Shown here: positions 1 to 8,701 of the stretch, piece by piece
Layout of the letters: each line of letters starts with the position of its first letter
Numbering within the stretch: position 1 is the stretch's first letter
From: Lachnospiraceae bacterium
GTDB taxonomy: Bacteria > Bacillota > Clostridia > Lachnospirales > Lachnospiraceae
NCBI GenBank assembly: GCA_017473905.1
Contig: JAFUJA010000022.1
Location: 59,741-123,740 of the forward strand
DNA length: 64,000 bases
Reading direction: 5' to 3'
Translations under genes and position numbers: made by a program
Notes under the pieces: model-generated
Told to the model about the DNA's origin: nothing
The model's input: only the letters and a program-made list of their open reading frames with translations
The model's database searches: none

Positions 1-130
<130 letters not shown>

Positions 131-156
131 TTAATCCTCCATTTGGTTTTGTCCTC

Positions 157-222
157 CGCATTCCTCTTTCCCTTGAACCACTTCCTGCGTAAAAGAAGCA
201 CCGGCTCTGTCATGGGAATGCG
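157..222 (-). promoter_or_regulatory. Possible structured rpsB mRNA leader
   Basis: In the leader before rpsB, CGCATTCC and GGAATGCG form an 8-bp inverted repeat with arms at 157-164 and 215-222. The second arm in the mRNA ends close to the rpsB ribosome-binding region. Ribosomal protein genes often carry autoregulatory leaders. I do not recognise a named S2 leader class here, so this is only a structural candidate. Confidence 0.3.
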
Positions 223-255
223 TGTGTTTTCGCATAACAGCATTACTTTAACATA

Positions 256-284
256 AAAGAAACCCCTGTGCAAGAGGTTTCTTT
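256..284 (-). terminator. Rho-independent terminator at the end of the motility region
   Basis: AAAGAAACC pairs with GGTTTCTTT around a short loop. On the minus strand the stem is followed by TTTATG. It sits 6 bases after the stop of the last motility-region gene and before rpsB. Confidence 0.75.
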
Positions 285-289
285 GGATT

Positions 290-934
290 TTATTGACTTT
301 TTTTCACTAAAATATCTGCAATTTCTTTCATTGATGCGCCCTTCGGTATTTCATGATTCCCTACTGCAAGGATTTTGTCATATCCGTTGGAACAGAGAAA
401 TGCATCAAAGGAGGCGGCACTTTCCACAAGACCGGCCTCAAATACCTTTTTACTGACTGCTACCGAGCTGTCACCACCTACAACCGTAACAATCACATAC
501 TCCTCTATTACTTCCTCCGTTTGCTCTTCTTCCGTGGTCTCCTGCCCGGTCTCCTCTGTAGACTCCTGTTCAGAGGATTTTTCTTCAACGTTCTCCGTTT
601 CTGAAGTATTCTGCTCTGTAGGTTCCTGTTCGGAAGCCGTCTGTTCCGATGAAGGATTTTCACTCACAGCTTCAGACACATCCTGAGAAGAATCCGTATT
701 CTCATTTTCTATAGTTTCCGAATCACTTTCTTCAGGAAGATTTTCTTCTTCGTTGCCGGAAACATCAGTATTCAATTCAGCAAGTACCTTATTTTCAACA
801 AGCCCTAATTCTTTGGCTCTTGCTATCACTTCTTCATCTGTCATGGTCTTTTTCCCGCCGCCTGCAAGCATTAAAATGCCTGCAGTTACGGCAATACCGA
901 TTCCAAGGCCGCGCAAATAGAATTTCAGTTTCAT
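290..934 (-). CDS. Membrane-anchored protein with C-terminal MltG/YceG LysM-like domain
   Basis: A 214-residue protein. Residues 8-26 form one hydrophobic anchor. Residues 50-148 are a low-complexity linker rich in Glu, Ser and Thr. The last 65 residues (VTVVGGDSSVAVSKKVFEAG, ending GNHEIPKGASMKEIADIL) resemble the LysM-like domain found near the N-terminus of the endolytic transglycosylase MltG. The transglycosylase domain with its catalytic Glu is absent, so it is probably a cell-wall-binding or regulatory protein rather than a lytic enzyme. The start has AAAGGAG upstream. It follows the swrB-like gene by 17 bases and is probably last in the motility transcript. The domain call is by pattern only. 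Confidence 0.7.
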   Translation of the reverse strand: MKLKFYLRGLGIGIAVTAGILMLAGGGKKTMTDEEVIARAKELGLVENKVLAELNTDVSGNEEENLPEESDSETIENENTDSSQDVSEAVSENPSSEQTASEQEPTEQNTSETENVEEKSSEQESTEETGQETTEEEQTEEVIEEYVIVTVVGGDSSVAVSKKVFEAGLVESAASFDAFLCSNGYDKILAVGNHEIPKGASMKEIADILVKKSQ

Positions 935-951
935 GTATGACTCCTTTTAAC

Positions 952-1839
952 CTATCCCTGACGGAATAAATCAATGACTAATTTAACTTCTCCAACACCA
1001 AGGCCCAATTCTTTCGCAATCGCCACATTGGATTTTCCTTCCCGGTGAAGTTTGAGAATTTTTTCATTGTTATTGGATTTGGAATTGCTTCCCTGAACGG
1101 AAGGAATTGCCATTTTATCCGTTTCACGCTTACTCTTTATACCGGGTTCTTTCTTCTCTGCATTTTTACGGGTACTCTTCTTTTCCTTGTTCTTTAAAGA
1201 AGAAGTATCTTCCGCATTCTGCCCGTCTTCATTGGCTTTCGAACTTTCTCCTGCGTATTCACTTAAAATACGTTCCAGTTCCTCCGAAGCAGCCACTTCC
1301 TCCTCAGAAGCATCTTCTACCATATTTACGGCGTTGCTTCTTTCCATAATACGGCGGCTTTCTTCTTTCGCACGTTCCACTGCATCAAAAGCTTCTTTTA
1401 CCGTCATAACGGATTCTTTGGCATGATTCACCTCGTTCACTGCAGCCCTTGCTTCTTTCGTGGACTTTTCCGCACTGATTACCGTATCTTTTAAAGTTGT
1501 ATGCTTGTCATCCAGCATGGAATACAGAAAAACCGCTTCTTCGTGATTCTTATTGATATCCTCCAGAACCGTATGGGAATACTCATTTACAGCCATTATT
1601 TTTTCATTGGAAATTCTCTCAAGACTGCGTTCGGCTTTCGCCATGGCATCACTTACGGTTTCCTCAGCATGCTCTTCCAATTGAAATTTTGCCTGTGAAA
1701 CCTGTTCTTCCACCATTTTTTTAAACTTCTTTTCTTCTTCCTTACGTTCTTTGTCCTGACTCTTTTTTTCGGGAATCAGAAAGCTGACAACAAATATAAT
1801 AATTCCGCAAATCAATAATACAATCTGAAACGCGTTCAC
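952..1839 (-). CDS. SwrB-like single-pass membrane protein with C-terminal helix-turn-helix
   Basis: A 295-residue protein. Residues 4-23 are a membrane anchor. A long charged coiled coil follows (about 27-160), then a Lys/Glu-rich low-complexity linker. A C-terminal HTH-like segment ends the protein (EKILKLHREGKSNVAIAKEL). This layout and the position between the sigD region and rpsB match B. subtilis SwrB, which promotes flagellar basal-body assembly. Sequence similarity is weak outside the anchor and the C-terminus, so the call rests mostly on architecture and synteny. The start is GTG with GGAG seven bases upstream. The HTH-like tail on a membrane protein is unlikely to bind DNA and may be a protein-interaction module. 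Confidence 0.65.
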   Translation of the reverse strand: MNAFQIVLLICGIIIFVVSFLIPEKKSQDKERKEEEKKFKKMVEEQVSQAKFQLEEHAEETVSDAMAKAERSLERISNEKIMAVNEYSHTVLEDINKNHEEAVFLYSMLDDKHTTLKDTVISAEKSTKEARAAVNEVNHAKESVMTVKEAFDAVERAKEESRRIMERSNAVNMVEDASEEEVAASEELERILSEYAGESSKANEDGQNAEDTSSLKNKEKKSTRKNAEKKEPGIKSKRETDKMAIPSVQGSNSKSNNNEKILKLHREGKSNVAIAKELGLGVGEVKLVIDLFRQG

Positions 1840-1886
1840 AATATCTCTCCGTTCTAATCTAAAATAACTTATATAGTTTACTAAAT

Positions 1887-2201
1887 TTAAATGCGCATGT
1901 CAAAGCCGCCCTGTTTACGTTCTTTTACGATACCGTCAACGGGCGTCTTTTTTTCCTTTTGTTTCTTTTTGTTCTGCTGATATGTTCCGTTTCCCTTTTC
2001 TTTGGCATCATATCGGTACTCATTATATTCCGTACGTTGGGCATCCTTTACCTGCTCGCTTTGCTCCTGTACGTTCTTTTTTACCTGTACACCGATATTT
2101 TCCTGCGCCAGCATCCCCTTATTGTCTTCATTTATTTTATAAATGGATATATCCTGGGAACGGCTGATCATACCATTTGCTTCTATCGGGCTTAGTGCCA
2201 T
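1887..2201 (-). CDS. Uncharacterised 104-residue flagellar-region protein
   Basis: A small, very hydrophilic protein rich in Lys, Gln and Glu, with no membrane segment or signal peptide. The N-terminus (MALSPIEANGMISRSQDIS) looks ordered, the rest disordered. It has a strong GGGGG ribosome site and sits 19 bases after the fapA-like gene, so it is translated as part of the motility transcript. I do not recognise a family. The position between fapA and the swrB-like gene suggests a role in flagellar assembly or its control, but this is inference only. Confidence 0.7.
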   Translation of the reverse strand: MALSPIEANGMISRSQDISIYKINEDNKGMLAQENIGVQVKKNVQEQSEQVKDAQRTEYNEYRYDAKEKGNGTYQQNKKKQKEKKTPVDGIVKERKQGGFDMRI

Positions 2202-2220
2202 TTTTCCCCCTTATCCAACC

Positions 2221-3810
2221 TTACAACGAGGTTCTCTTAATATCTCCCTGTGCTCTGTAAAACTTACAAAACTTACAGTCATCTTTTACTATAAGGGACA
2301 AATCAGACATTACAATTTTAGTGCCGGCATATACCACATCCGTTACTTTTACCACGCCGGATGTGTCACTGGACATAATTGCCTCCAGTTCTTCATATTC
2401 GGTCAAATCACTCTTTAACCGCTGGGATAACTGCTGATATGTGGTTGCCATACTTTGCACATACTTCATTTTATCAGGTGAAAGTTTCTGTCCCTGCTTC
2501 ATTTTCTGCTGCATTGCTACCAACACCGGTTCAATCTGTTTTAAATTCTTTTTAATCTGGTCAACTTCTTTCATCAAATCCTGATGACGAATTTTAACGG
2601 AAGGATCAATACCTACTTCAATAATGGTATCTGCTCCCATCTGTGAGCCCAGAATTTTGGTTTCCACAAGATTTGTGGCTGAAACATGGGCACCGGAAAT
2701 CATTGCTCTTTTACCGCTTACATGCACATCCGTTTTTGCCATAACACGGGAATGTAAAATAGCTCCGGCCTCCACATAACCCTCCGCAACCGCAGAAGCA
2801 TTTTCGATAAACTTGGCAATAATATTACCTCCGGCCTTCAAATTACCTTTCCCCATTCCGTTCACGCCACGGGCAATGGTAATATTTCCGCCGGCTTCAA
2901 GTGTTGCACCTTCCACAACACCCATAACTTCAATGTTTCCTTTGGCACGTACCGTAAAATTGGAACATACATTACCAGTAATCTGTACACTTCCGTCATA
3001 GTTAATATCTCCGGTGGAATTATCAACATTCTGTACCTGATAAATATCAGATACAAATATTTTATCTTCCACAAGCACAACATGTCCGTTAATTTCGGAA
3101 AAAGCTTCCAGCCCGTTCTCGGAAACACGAATATTACGTCCGTATTTTAAAATAAGTTTTTTTACATCCTTGGGTTTTACGATTTCATTGGTAACAGTAA
3201 TACCGTTGTCTCCCAAATCCTCACGCTGCAGTTTCGCAAGAAGATCCCCTTCTTTTACGTGGTTCATGGTATTTAAATTAAAAAAGTCAACACTACCGTC
3301 TTCTTTTACGGTGGGTCTGGCTCTTAAATCCGTATTAAAAAAATATTCAATCGATGCATCGCTTCCGTGACGTACGGGTTTTCCTTTTGCAAGGGGAATG
3401 TCCGTACAGTAAACTTTATGGGCAAGAAATGCATCGATGGCATCCATATCAATTCCGTAAAGAACCTTTGCCTCATGAAGTTCTGAAACAATAGAATCGC
3501 GATTGAATTCAATACCGCCTACGGAAGGGGGATAAAAACGTGCAAATGCAGTCATTTTATCCGGAGATAACTTGATAATCATCTGTTCCCGTTCAGGATA
3601 ACGTTTCATATCATCCAGTTTAAAAAATCCCTTTGCATCCGTAATTGCAAGAATCTGTCTGTTCAAAACAGTAATATCAATATTAATACTTTTCTTCTGA
3701 AGGTATTCTGCAACTTCCTGTACTGCTACGGGTGCACCACCATCCGTTGCATTAAAAATGTGCATATATGTACCTTCAGGCTTGTATTCCAGCTGAAAAT
3801 ATCCGTTCAT
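2221..3810 (-). CDS. FapA-family (DUF342) polymer-like protein
   Basis: A 529-residue protein of the FapA/DUF342 family. The N-terminal half is mixed alpha/beta. The middle (about 255-390) is a run of Gly- and Val-rich beta-helix-like turns such as GNIEVMGVVEGATLEAGGNI. A charged coiled coil (about 405-465) and a short beta tail follow. FapA was named for flagellar assembly in Vibrio, where it affects polar localisation; relatives occur in many clostridia with unknown roles. It lies 33 bases after sigD with a good GGAGGGG site. Its exact function here is not known. Confidence 0.8.
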   Translation of the reverse strand: MNGYFQLEYKPEGTYMHIFNATDGGAPVAVQEVAEYLQKKSINIDITVLNRQILAITDAKGFFKLDDMKRYPEREQMIIKLSPDKMTAFARFYPPSVGGIEFNRDSIVSELHEAKVLYGIDMDAIDAFLAHKVYCTDIPLAKGKPVRHGSDASIEYFFNTDLRARPTVKEDGSVDFFNLNTMNHVKEGDLLAKLQREDLGDNGITVTNEIVKPKDVKKLILKYGRNIRVSENGLEAFSEINGHVVLVEDKIFVSDIYQVQNVDNSTGDINYDGSVQITGNVCSNFTVRAKGNIEVMGVVEGATLEAGGNITIARGVNGMGKGNLKAGGNIIAKFIENASAVAEGYVEAGAILHSRVMAKTDVHVSGKRAMISGAHVSATNLVETKILGSQMGADTIIEVGIDPSVKIRHQDLMKEVDQIKKNLKQIEPVLVAMQQKMKQGQKLSPDKMKYVQSMATTYQQLSQRLKSDLTEYEELEAIMSSDTSGVVKVTDVVYAGTKIVMSDLSLIVKDDCKFCKFYRAQGDIKRTSL

Positions 3811-3843
3811 GATTTTTCCCCTCCTACTAAAAACCCCTTAACT

Positions 3844-4614
3844 TTAAACTGTATCCAATATACCAACATACTTGCCAAGACGTGCTTTCATTTTCTGCAA
3901 ACCTTTGGTATGAAGCTGAGAAACTCTGGATTCGGAAACATCCAGAAGTTCACTGATTTCTTTTAAGGTAAGTTCTTCGTAATAGTAAAGAACAATAACT
4001 TTTTTCTCTTTTTCCGTAAGAAGTTCCAATGCTTCTATAAGCATGGCTTTCATCTCTTCCTGCTCCGCAACCTTTTCCGGTGCATCAAAATGTCTGGACA
4101 CATGGGCAACATCATTGGAAATCTCCGTTCCCATCTCCAGATACTCATTCAGGGAGACTACATTGGTTACCTTCATCTGAGACTGCCACTCAAGATACTC
4201 GTCTTCACTAATACCGAGTTCTTTGGAAATCTCCTCATCGGTAGCCGGTCTTCCCAGTCTGCTTTCCACTTCTTTAACGGCCGCATCAATCTGTTTTTGC
4301 CGCTGTCTTACCGTTCTGGGTATCCAGTCCATTTTACGAATCTGGTCAAGAATTGCCCCACGAATGCGTAAGCTGGCGTAAGTCTCAAATTTAACTTCTT
4401 TTTTGTAATCAAACTTGTCAATTGCATCTATCAGGCCAAAAATTCCGTATCCCACCAAATCATCATACTCCACATTATAGCCAAGATACATACTCAATCG
4501 TCCTGCTACAACTTTTACAAGCGGGGCATATTCCAATATGATTTTTTCTCTGATGTCCGCAGATTTGGTTCTGGCATAATCATCCCACAACCTTTTTCTT
4601 CCGTTTTCGTCCAT
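3844..4614 (-). CDS. sigD: Flagellar RNA polymerase sigma factor SigD/FliA/WhiG family
   Basis: A 256-residue sigma-28-type factor that directs RNA polymerase to late motility and chemotaxis genes. Region 2 is clear (EYDDLVGYGIFGLIDAIDKF, then FETYASLRIRGAILDQIRK), followed by WIPRTVRQRQ typical of FliA/WhiG, region 3 (GRPATDEEISKELGIS) and region 4 (LTLKEISELLDVSESRVSQ). Length is usual. The ATG has GGAGGGG upstream. As in B. subtilis it follows cheD near the end of the fla/che region. A GCCGATAT promoter upstream of fliK (27651-27677) would let this factor act on its own operon. An anti-sigma factor (FlgM) is not in the window. Confidence 0.95.
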   Translation of the reverse strand: MDENGRKRLWDDYARTKSADIREKIILEYAPLVKVVAGRLSMYLGYNVEYDDLVGYGIFGLIDAIDKFDYKKEVKFETYASLRIRGAILDQIRKMDWIPRTVRQRQKQIDAAVKEVESRLGRPATDEEISKELGISEDEYLEWQSQMKVTNVVSLNEYLEMGTEISNDVAHVSRHFDAPEKVAEQEEMKAMLIEALELLTEKEKKVIVLYYYEELTLKEISELLDVSESRVSQLHTKGLQKMKARLGKYVGILDTV

Positions 4615-4632
4615 TTATACCCCTCCGGTATC

Positions 4633-4923
4633 TTATTTTGCTACGTCTTTTTTACCGGCTTCTTCCCCACCGGATTCTTCCTTTTTGCTATTTTCATCTT
4701 TTTGAATTACTTCACCTTCGGTTTCTTCTTCCGGTTCTTCTTTTGGAGGACAATCCATAATAATTTTCATGGCAATCACACCCAATACATAAAACACTAT
4801 TAAAACCAGTAAAAGAACCCACAACATGGTAAAAAGATCACAATTAAAAGCATATAACATAATACTGGTAATTGCGCCGGCCAAAAAAGTAACAAACGCC
4901 GGCAATAACCGTATTTTCTTCAT
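4633..4923 (-). CDS. Small two-helix membrane protein of the chemotaxis cluster
   Basis: A protein of about 96 residues with two hydrophobic helices near its N-terminus (residues 5-24 and 30-53). An acidic, disordered C-terminal tail rich in Glu, Lys and Gly follows. A GTG nine bases upstream is in frame but crowds the AGGA site, so I start at the ATG. It lies between cheD and sigD with 18-base spacing on both sides and must be cotranscribed with them. I know no function for it. It could be a membrane partner of a chemotaxis or sigma-factor regulator, but that is a guess. Confidence 0.7.
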   Translation of the reverse strand: MKKIRLLPAFVTFLAGAITSIMLYAFNCDLFTMLWVLLLVLIVFYVLGVIAMKIIMDCPPKEEPEEETEGEVIQKDENSKKEESGGEEAGKKDVAK

Positions 4924-4941
4924 CCGTTCCACTTCCTACTC

Positions 4942-5427
4942 TTAGATTGAACGCTCAGGTTTGCCCACTGCACGGATAACAAACTGACCGGTTTCCGGCG
5001 TAAAAATAACCGTTCTACCGTAATTTTCACCTGTCTCCGAAGCAAGCAGGGGAATCTGAAGTTCTGCAAGTTTTGCCTTGCTGGCTTCCACGTTTTGTTC
5101 TCCGATCCGAACCATGCTGGAAGAATTCTGAAAAGCAAACATCTGGGCTCCGCCGGCCATTTTGGCAACCATTCTTTTACGGGAAGCACCTAATACTTCC
5201 ATTTGTCTTACCAATTCTTCAATTCCTGTATCAGCAAATTTATATATATTGGAATTATTTTTAATCTGCTTACTGCTGGGAAGCATTACATGAGCAAGAC
5301 CTCCGATTCTGGTAATGGGATCCCGAATGGCAATTCCAACGCAGGACCCAAGACCCAGTGTAGTCAACTGATCCGGTGATTTACACACCTTCAAGTCAGC
5401 CATTCCGACTTTTAACATTTCACTCAT
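4942..5427 (-). CDS. cheD: Chemoreceptor glutamine deamidase CheD
   Basis: A 161-residue CheD. The family motif LGLGSCVGI carries the catalytic Cys29, and GGLAHVMLPSS carries His46. MVAKMAGGAQMF is the third conserved block. CheD deamidates specific glutamines on chemoreceptors and binds CheC, which it helps to activate as a CheY-P phosphatase. Here cheC lies directly upstream (27-base gap), so the pair is coexpressed as in B. subtilis and Thermotoga. The ATG has GGAG upstream. All family residues I can check are present. Confidence 0.95.
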   Translation of the reverse strand: MSEMLKVGMADLKVCKSPDQLTTLGLGSCVGIAIRDPITRIGGLAHVMLPSSKQIKNNSNIYKFADTGIEELVRQMEVLGASRKRMVAKMAGGAQMFAFQNSSSMVRIGEQNVEASKAKLAELQIPLLASETGENYGRTVIFTPETGQFVIRAVGKPERSI

Positions 5428-5454
5428 TCTTTTATCTCCTAAACAACCGGAACT

Positions 5455-6060
5455 TTACATACCTAAGGATGCTAAAATTTTATCATATGAATCCAATTCG
5501 GGCACAAGAATAAAAAATCCATCCAAGCCATCATAAAACTGCGTCTGAATCATCAGTAACTTATCACCCATTGTTCCAAATTCAATTGCAGGCACACTTA
5601 AAATTGCGCCGGCCATATCAACACTCAAAAACGGTACGGAAGGATAAATTACCAACTGCGTCAATGTTGAAAGGGAATTCAAATAAGAAGCGGTGATAAT
5701 GTTACCGATTTCTTTAAGAGCCGATTGTTCCATTTCAGACAACTCTTCTCCTTCAACAGGCATCCCCATCAGCTTTGAAATAAGTGATTTTGCAGATTCC
5801 TTGTTTAACAAAAACAGAATGCTGCCCTTAATATCACCTTCCACAGCTAAATAAATACCTGCCATGAGCTGTTCTTCACCGCCCATAACCGAGCCAACTT
5901 CCGAAAAAGGAAGCAGTCTTACCTGGGGAACCTTCATATCAACCTTACAGTTCAGCATTTGCGCCAATGCAGTGGTTGCATTTCCGGCACCGATATTACC
6001 CAGTTCCCGCAACACATCAAAATATTCCTGATTGATATCATTCAAATCAATCCTTGCCAT
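5455..6060 (-). CDS. cheC: CheY-P phosphatase CheC
   Basis: A 201-residue CheC that removes phosphate from CheY-P during adaptation. Both copies of the (D/S)-x3-E-x2-N-x22-P active-site motif are intact: Asp15/Glu19/Asn22/Pro45 in ELGNIGAGNATTALA, and Ser113/Glu117/Asn120/Pro143 in KEIGNIITASYLN. Length is typical. The ATG follows GGAGG. It lies between cheW and cheD. The window has a second phosphatase-like protein, FliY (18276-19532), built on the same fold but located at the motor switch. Confidence 0.96.
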   Translation of the reverse strand: MARIDLNDINQEYFDVLRELGNIGAGNATTALAQMLNCKVDMKVPQVRLLPFSEVGSVMGGEEQLMAGIYLAVEGDIKGSILFLLNKESAKSLISKLMGMPVEGEELSEMEQSALKEIGNIITASYLNSLSTLTQLVIYPSVPFLSVDMAGAILSVPAIEFGTMGDKLLMIQTQFYDGLDGFFILVPELDSYDKILASLGM

Positions 6061-6093
6061 ACTTTTCCTCCAAATTACAGTCCGATAAAAGAA

Positions 6094-6543
6094 TTAACTT
6101 CTGTCTGCCACAACTTCGTTGATATCAAGAAGAGAAATAAGCTTTTCACCATCTTTACCAATTCCGCTCAAGAAATTCTGCATCGGATCATTGGAATCAT
6201 AATATACTTTTTCCGTATATTCGTTCTCAAGTGTAACAACTTCTCTTACTTCATCCACGATAATACCAACAGAATTACCTTCGATTTTAAGAATAATAAT
6301 TCTAAAGGTTTTTCTTTCTTCAATTTCTTCCAGCCCCATTTTCAAACGAAGGCTGAATACAGGAATCACTTCACCACGAAGATTGATAACACCTTTTATG
6401 TATTTTGCCACCTGAGGCACTCTGGTAATATGCTGCATTCTTACAATGTTATCAATATATTTGATATCAATTCCGTAAATTTCATCAGCCATCATAATGG
6501 TTATATACTGGGTTGTTTCTTTCATAATTGCAATTTCGTTCAT
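6094..6543 (-). CDS. cheW: Chemotaxis coupling protein CheW
   Basis: A 149-residue CheW, the adaptor that links chemoreceptors to the kinase CheA. The single SH3-like CheW domain fills the protein. Typical segments are YGIDIKYIDNIVRMQHITRV, VINLRGEVIPVFSLR and GIIVDEVREVV. It lies 35 bases after cheA and 33 bases before cheC in the same direction, so the kinase core is one transcript. Length and motifs are ordinary. Confidence 0.96.
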   Translation of the reverse strand: MNEIAIMKETTQYITIMMADEIYGIDIKYIDNIVRMQHITRVPQVAKYIKGVINLRGEVIPVFSLRLKMGLEEIEERKTFRIIILKIEGNSVGIIVDEVREVVTLENEYTEKVYYDSNDPMQNFLSGIGKDGEKLISLLDINEVVADRS

Positions 6544-6578
6544 ATTTCCGACCTTTCCGTTGCTTGTGCAACCATGTA

Positions 6579-8699
6579 CTAAATCAATGCATTTGCGTCA
6601 AGAATCAGTGCCACTTCACCATCACCTAAAATGGTTGCACCGCTTATCAGCTTGCATTTGCCAACGAATTTGCCCATAGACTTAATAACGATTTCCATCT
6701 GACCAATCAAATCGTCTACGACAAGACCTGCCAGTCTGTCACCCTTCTTGGCAATAAGAACAACCAAATCCTCGCCGGGCTTGCTTACGCTTTCCACTTC
6801 AAGAAGTTCGTTAAGACGAACAAGAGGAATAACACTGCCTCTTAAGTGAATCACTTCCTTGCCCTGTACATGTTTAATATCTGCAGGAGGAATATTTTCG
6901 ATTGTCTGGATAGAGCCTAAGGAAATCGCATATTTTTCGTTTCCTACAACAACCATTAATGCCTGAATAATTGCAAGAGTCAAAGGAAGACGGATAATAA
7001 AAGTACTACCCTTTCCTAATGTGGTTCTTGTTTCAATTTCACCGCTCAATGCTTCAATTTTGCTTCTTACAACATCAAGTCCTACACCGCGGCCGGAAAC
7101 ATCCGAAACTTCTTTTGCAGTAGAGAAGCTGGGAAGGAAAAGAAGGTCAATCGCTTCCTTATCAGACATATTTTCAGCCTGCTCAGGTGTGATGGTTCCG
7201 CGCTCGATTGCTTTTTCTTTTACACGTTCAATATCGATACCGTTACCGTCATCTCCAACTTCGATTACTACATTATTACCGTCCTGATATGCATCCAGGA
7301 AAATGGAACCAACTTCCGGCTTGCCTCTCTGTGCTCTGACTTCTGCCGATTCAAGACCATGGTCAGCAGAATTACGAAGCAAGTGCATCAAAGGATCACC
7401 GATTTCATCCACCACGGTACGGTCAAGTTCTGTTTCTTCACCTGTCATGTATAATTCCATCTTTTTATTCAACTTCTTGGAAAGATCACGAATCATACGA
7501 GGGAACTTACTTACAACACTTTCAATGGGAACCATTCGAACCTTCATAACAGATTCGTGAAGGTTAGTGGTAACGCTTTCCAGATACTCAATCTGTTCAT
7601 TGAAAGCAAGATTGGAGCCAACCTCACTTGCAGCTGCGCTGACAAGGGAATTCTTGGAAATAATAAGCTCACTGACAAGGTTCATTAAAACGTCAAGTTT
7701 TTCAATATCAACTCTGACTGTTCTGTTTACTACAGGTTTACCGGAAGATTTCTTTTCGGTTCCTGTTTTAGCAGGTGCCGTAGGATTGGTAGGCGCCGGT
7801 TCGGGAGCCTCTCTTTTTGCTTCTTTTTGAGGAACAACAGCTGTTGTAGCCGCTGCTACTTCTTCTTCCTTCTTTTCTTCCTGAACAGCCTCTGCATTTA
7901 AATCAAGAACGTCACCGATTGCGGTTTCAATTTCCGATACATACATAATTCCTTTTAAAATTTTATCCAAAGGATTTTCGGAAATAAAAATCACGCTGAA
8001 ATCGTTTTCAAATTTCTCATCTTCAATATCCTGTGCAGAAGGAACAGAAACAATAACTTCGCCCAACTCTTCCAATGTTTTAAAAACAAGGAATGCACGA
8101 GCAGCTTTTAAAATACAGCTTTCCTGAATATACACGCTGATTCCGTATGCCTTAAGATTATCCTTGGTCGCTTCCGTAATGACATGACGGGCGGAATCGG
8201 AAATGGGAATCTGTTTCCATTTTGCTTCCTTCTCAGCACCTTCCGGAGCTGCCGCTTCCTGAGGTGCGGCTTCTTCCTGAGCAGGTGCCGCTGCAGGTGC
8301 TACCGCCTCTGCACCTTTTCCGGCAAGAATATCATTCAATGCCTTAATCAAAGGCGCATTATCATTCGTACCTTCATCCGCACTTTCCTGAATATTTGCA
8401 AGATATTCTTCCAATGCATCAATACACTGGAAAATAACATCAATAATATCCGGATTTACTTTGATGTTGTTATTACGTACCTCAGAAAATACATTTTCCA
8501 TATCATGGGTAAGAGCCTGCATTCTCTTATATCCCATGGTTCCTGCCATACCTTTCAGGGAATGGGCAGCACGGAAAATCTCATTTACGGTATCCATGTT
8601 ATCCGGTTCCTGTTCCAGGTTCAAAATCTGCGTATTCAGATTCTGAATATGTTCTCTCGTCTCATCAATGAAAATATCTAAATACTGGCTTACATCCAT
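6579..8699 (-). CDS. cheA: Chemotaxis histidine kinase CheA
   Basis: A 706-residue class II histidine kinase. The HPt domain (1-105) holds the phospho-accepting His46 in RAAHSLKGMAGTMGY. An Ala/Pro/Glu linker leads to a P2 CheY/CheB-docking domain (about 160-245). A second linker leads to P3 dimerisation (about 326-390). The P4 ATPase has N-box HLLRNSADHGLE (Asn443), G1 DDGNGID (483-489) and G2 GRGVGLD (536-542). A CheW-like P5 domain ends the protein. It phosphorylates CheY. It starts 2 bases after the cheB stop, so the two are translationally linked. In this operon CheB has no receiver domain, so P2 may serve CheY only. Confidence 0.97.
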   Translation of the reverse strand: MDVSQYLDIFIDETREHIQNLNTQILNLEQEPDNMDTVNEIFRAAHSLKGMAGTMGYKRMQALTHDMENVFSEVRNNNIKVNPDIIDVIFQCIDALEEYLANIQESADEGTNDNAPLIKALNDILAGKGAEAVAPAAAPAQEEAAPQEAAAPEGAEKEAKWKQIPISDSARHVITEATKDNLKAYGISVYIQESCILKAARAFLVFKTLEELGEVIVSVPSAQDIEDEKFENDFSVIFISENPLDKILKGIMYVSEIETAIGDVLDLNAEAVQEEKKEEEVAAATTAVVPQKEAKREAPEPAPTNPTAPAKTGTEKKSSGKPVVNRTVRVDIEKLDVLMNLVSELIISKNSLVSAAASEVGSNLAFNEQIEYLESVTTNLHESVMKVRMVPIESVVSKFPRMIRDLSKKLNKKMELYMTGEETELDRTVVDEIGDPLMHLLRNSADHGLESAEVRAQRGKPEVGSIFLDAYQDGNNVVIEVGDDGNGIDIERVKEKAIERGTITPEQAENMSDKEAIDLLFLPSFSTAKEVSDVSGRGVGLDVVRSKIEALSGEIETRTTLGKGSTFIIRLPLTLAIIQALMVVVGNEKYAISLGSIQTIENIPPADIKHVQGKEVIHLRGSVIPLVRLNELLEVESVSKPGEDLVVLIAKKGDRLAGLVVDDLIGQMEIVIKSMGKFVGKCKLISGATILGDGEVALILDANALI

Positions 8700-8701
8700 G
8701 C

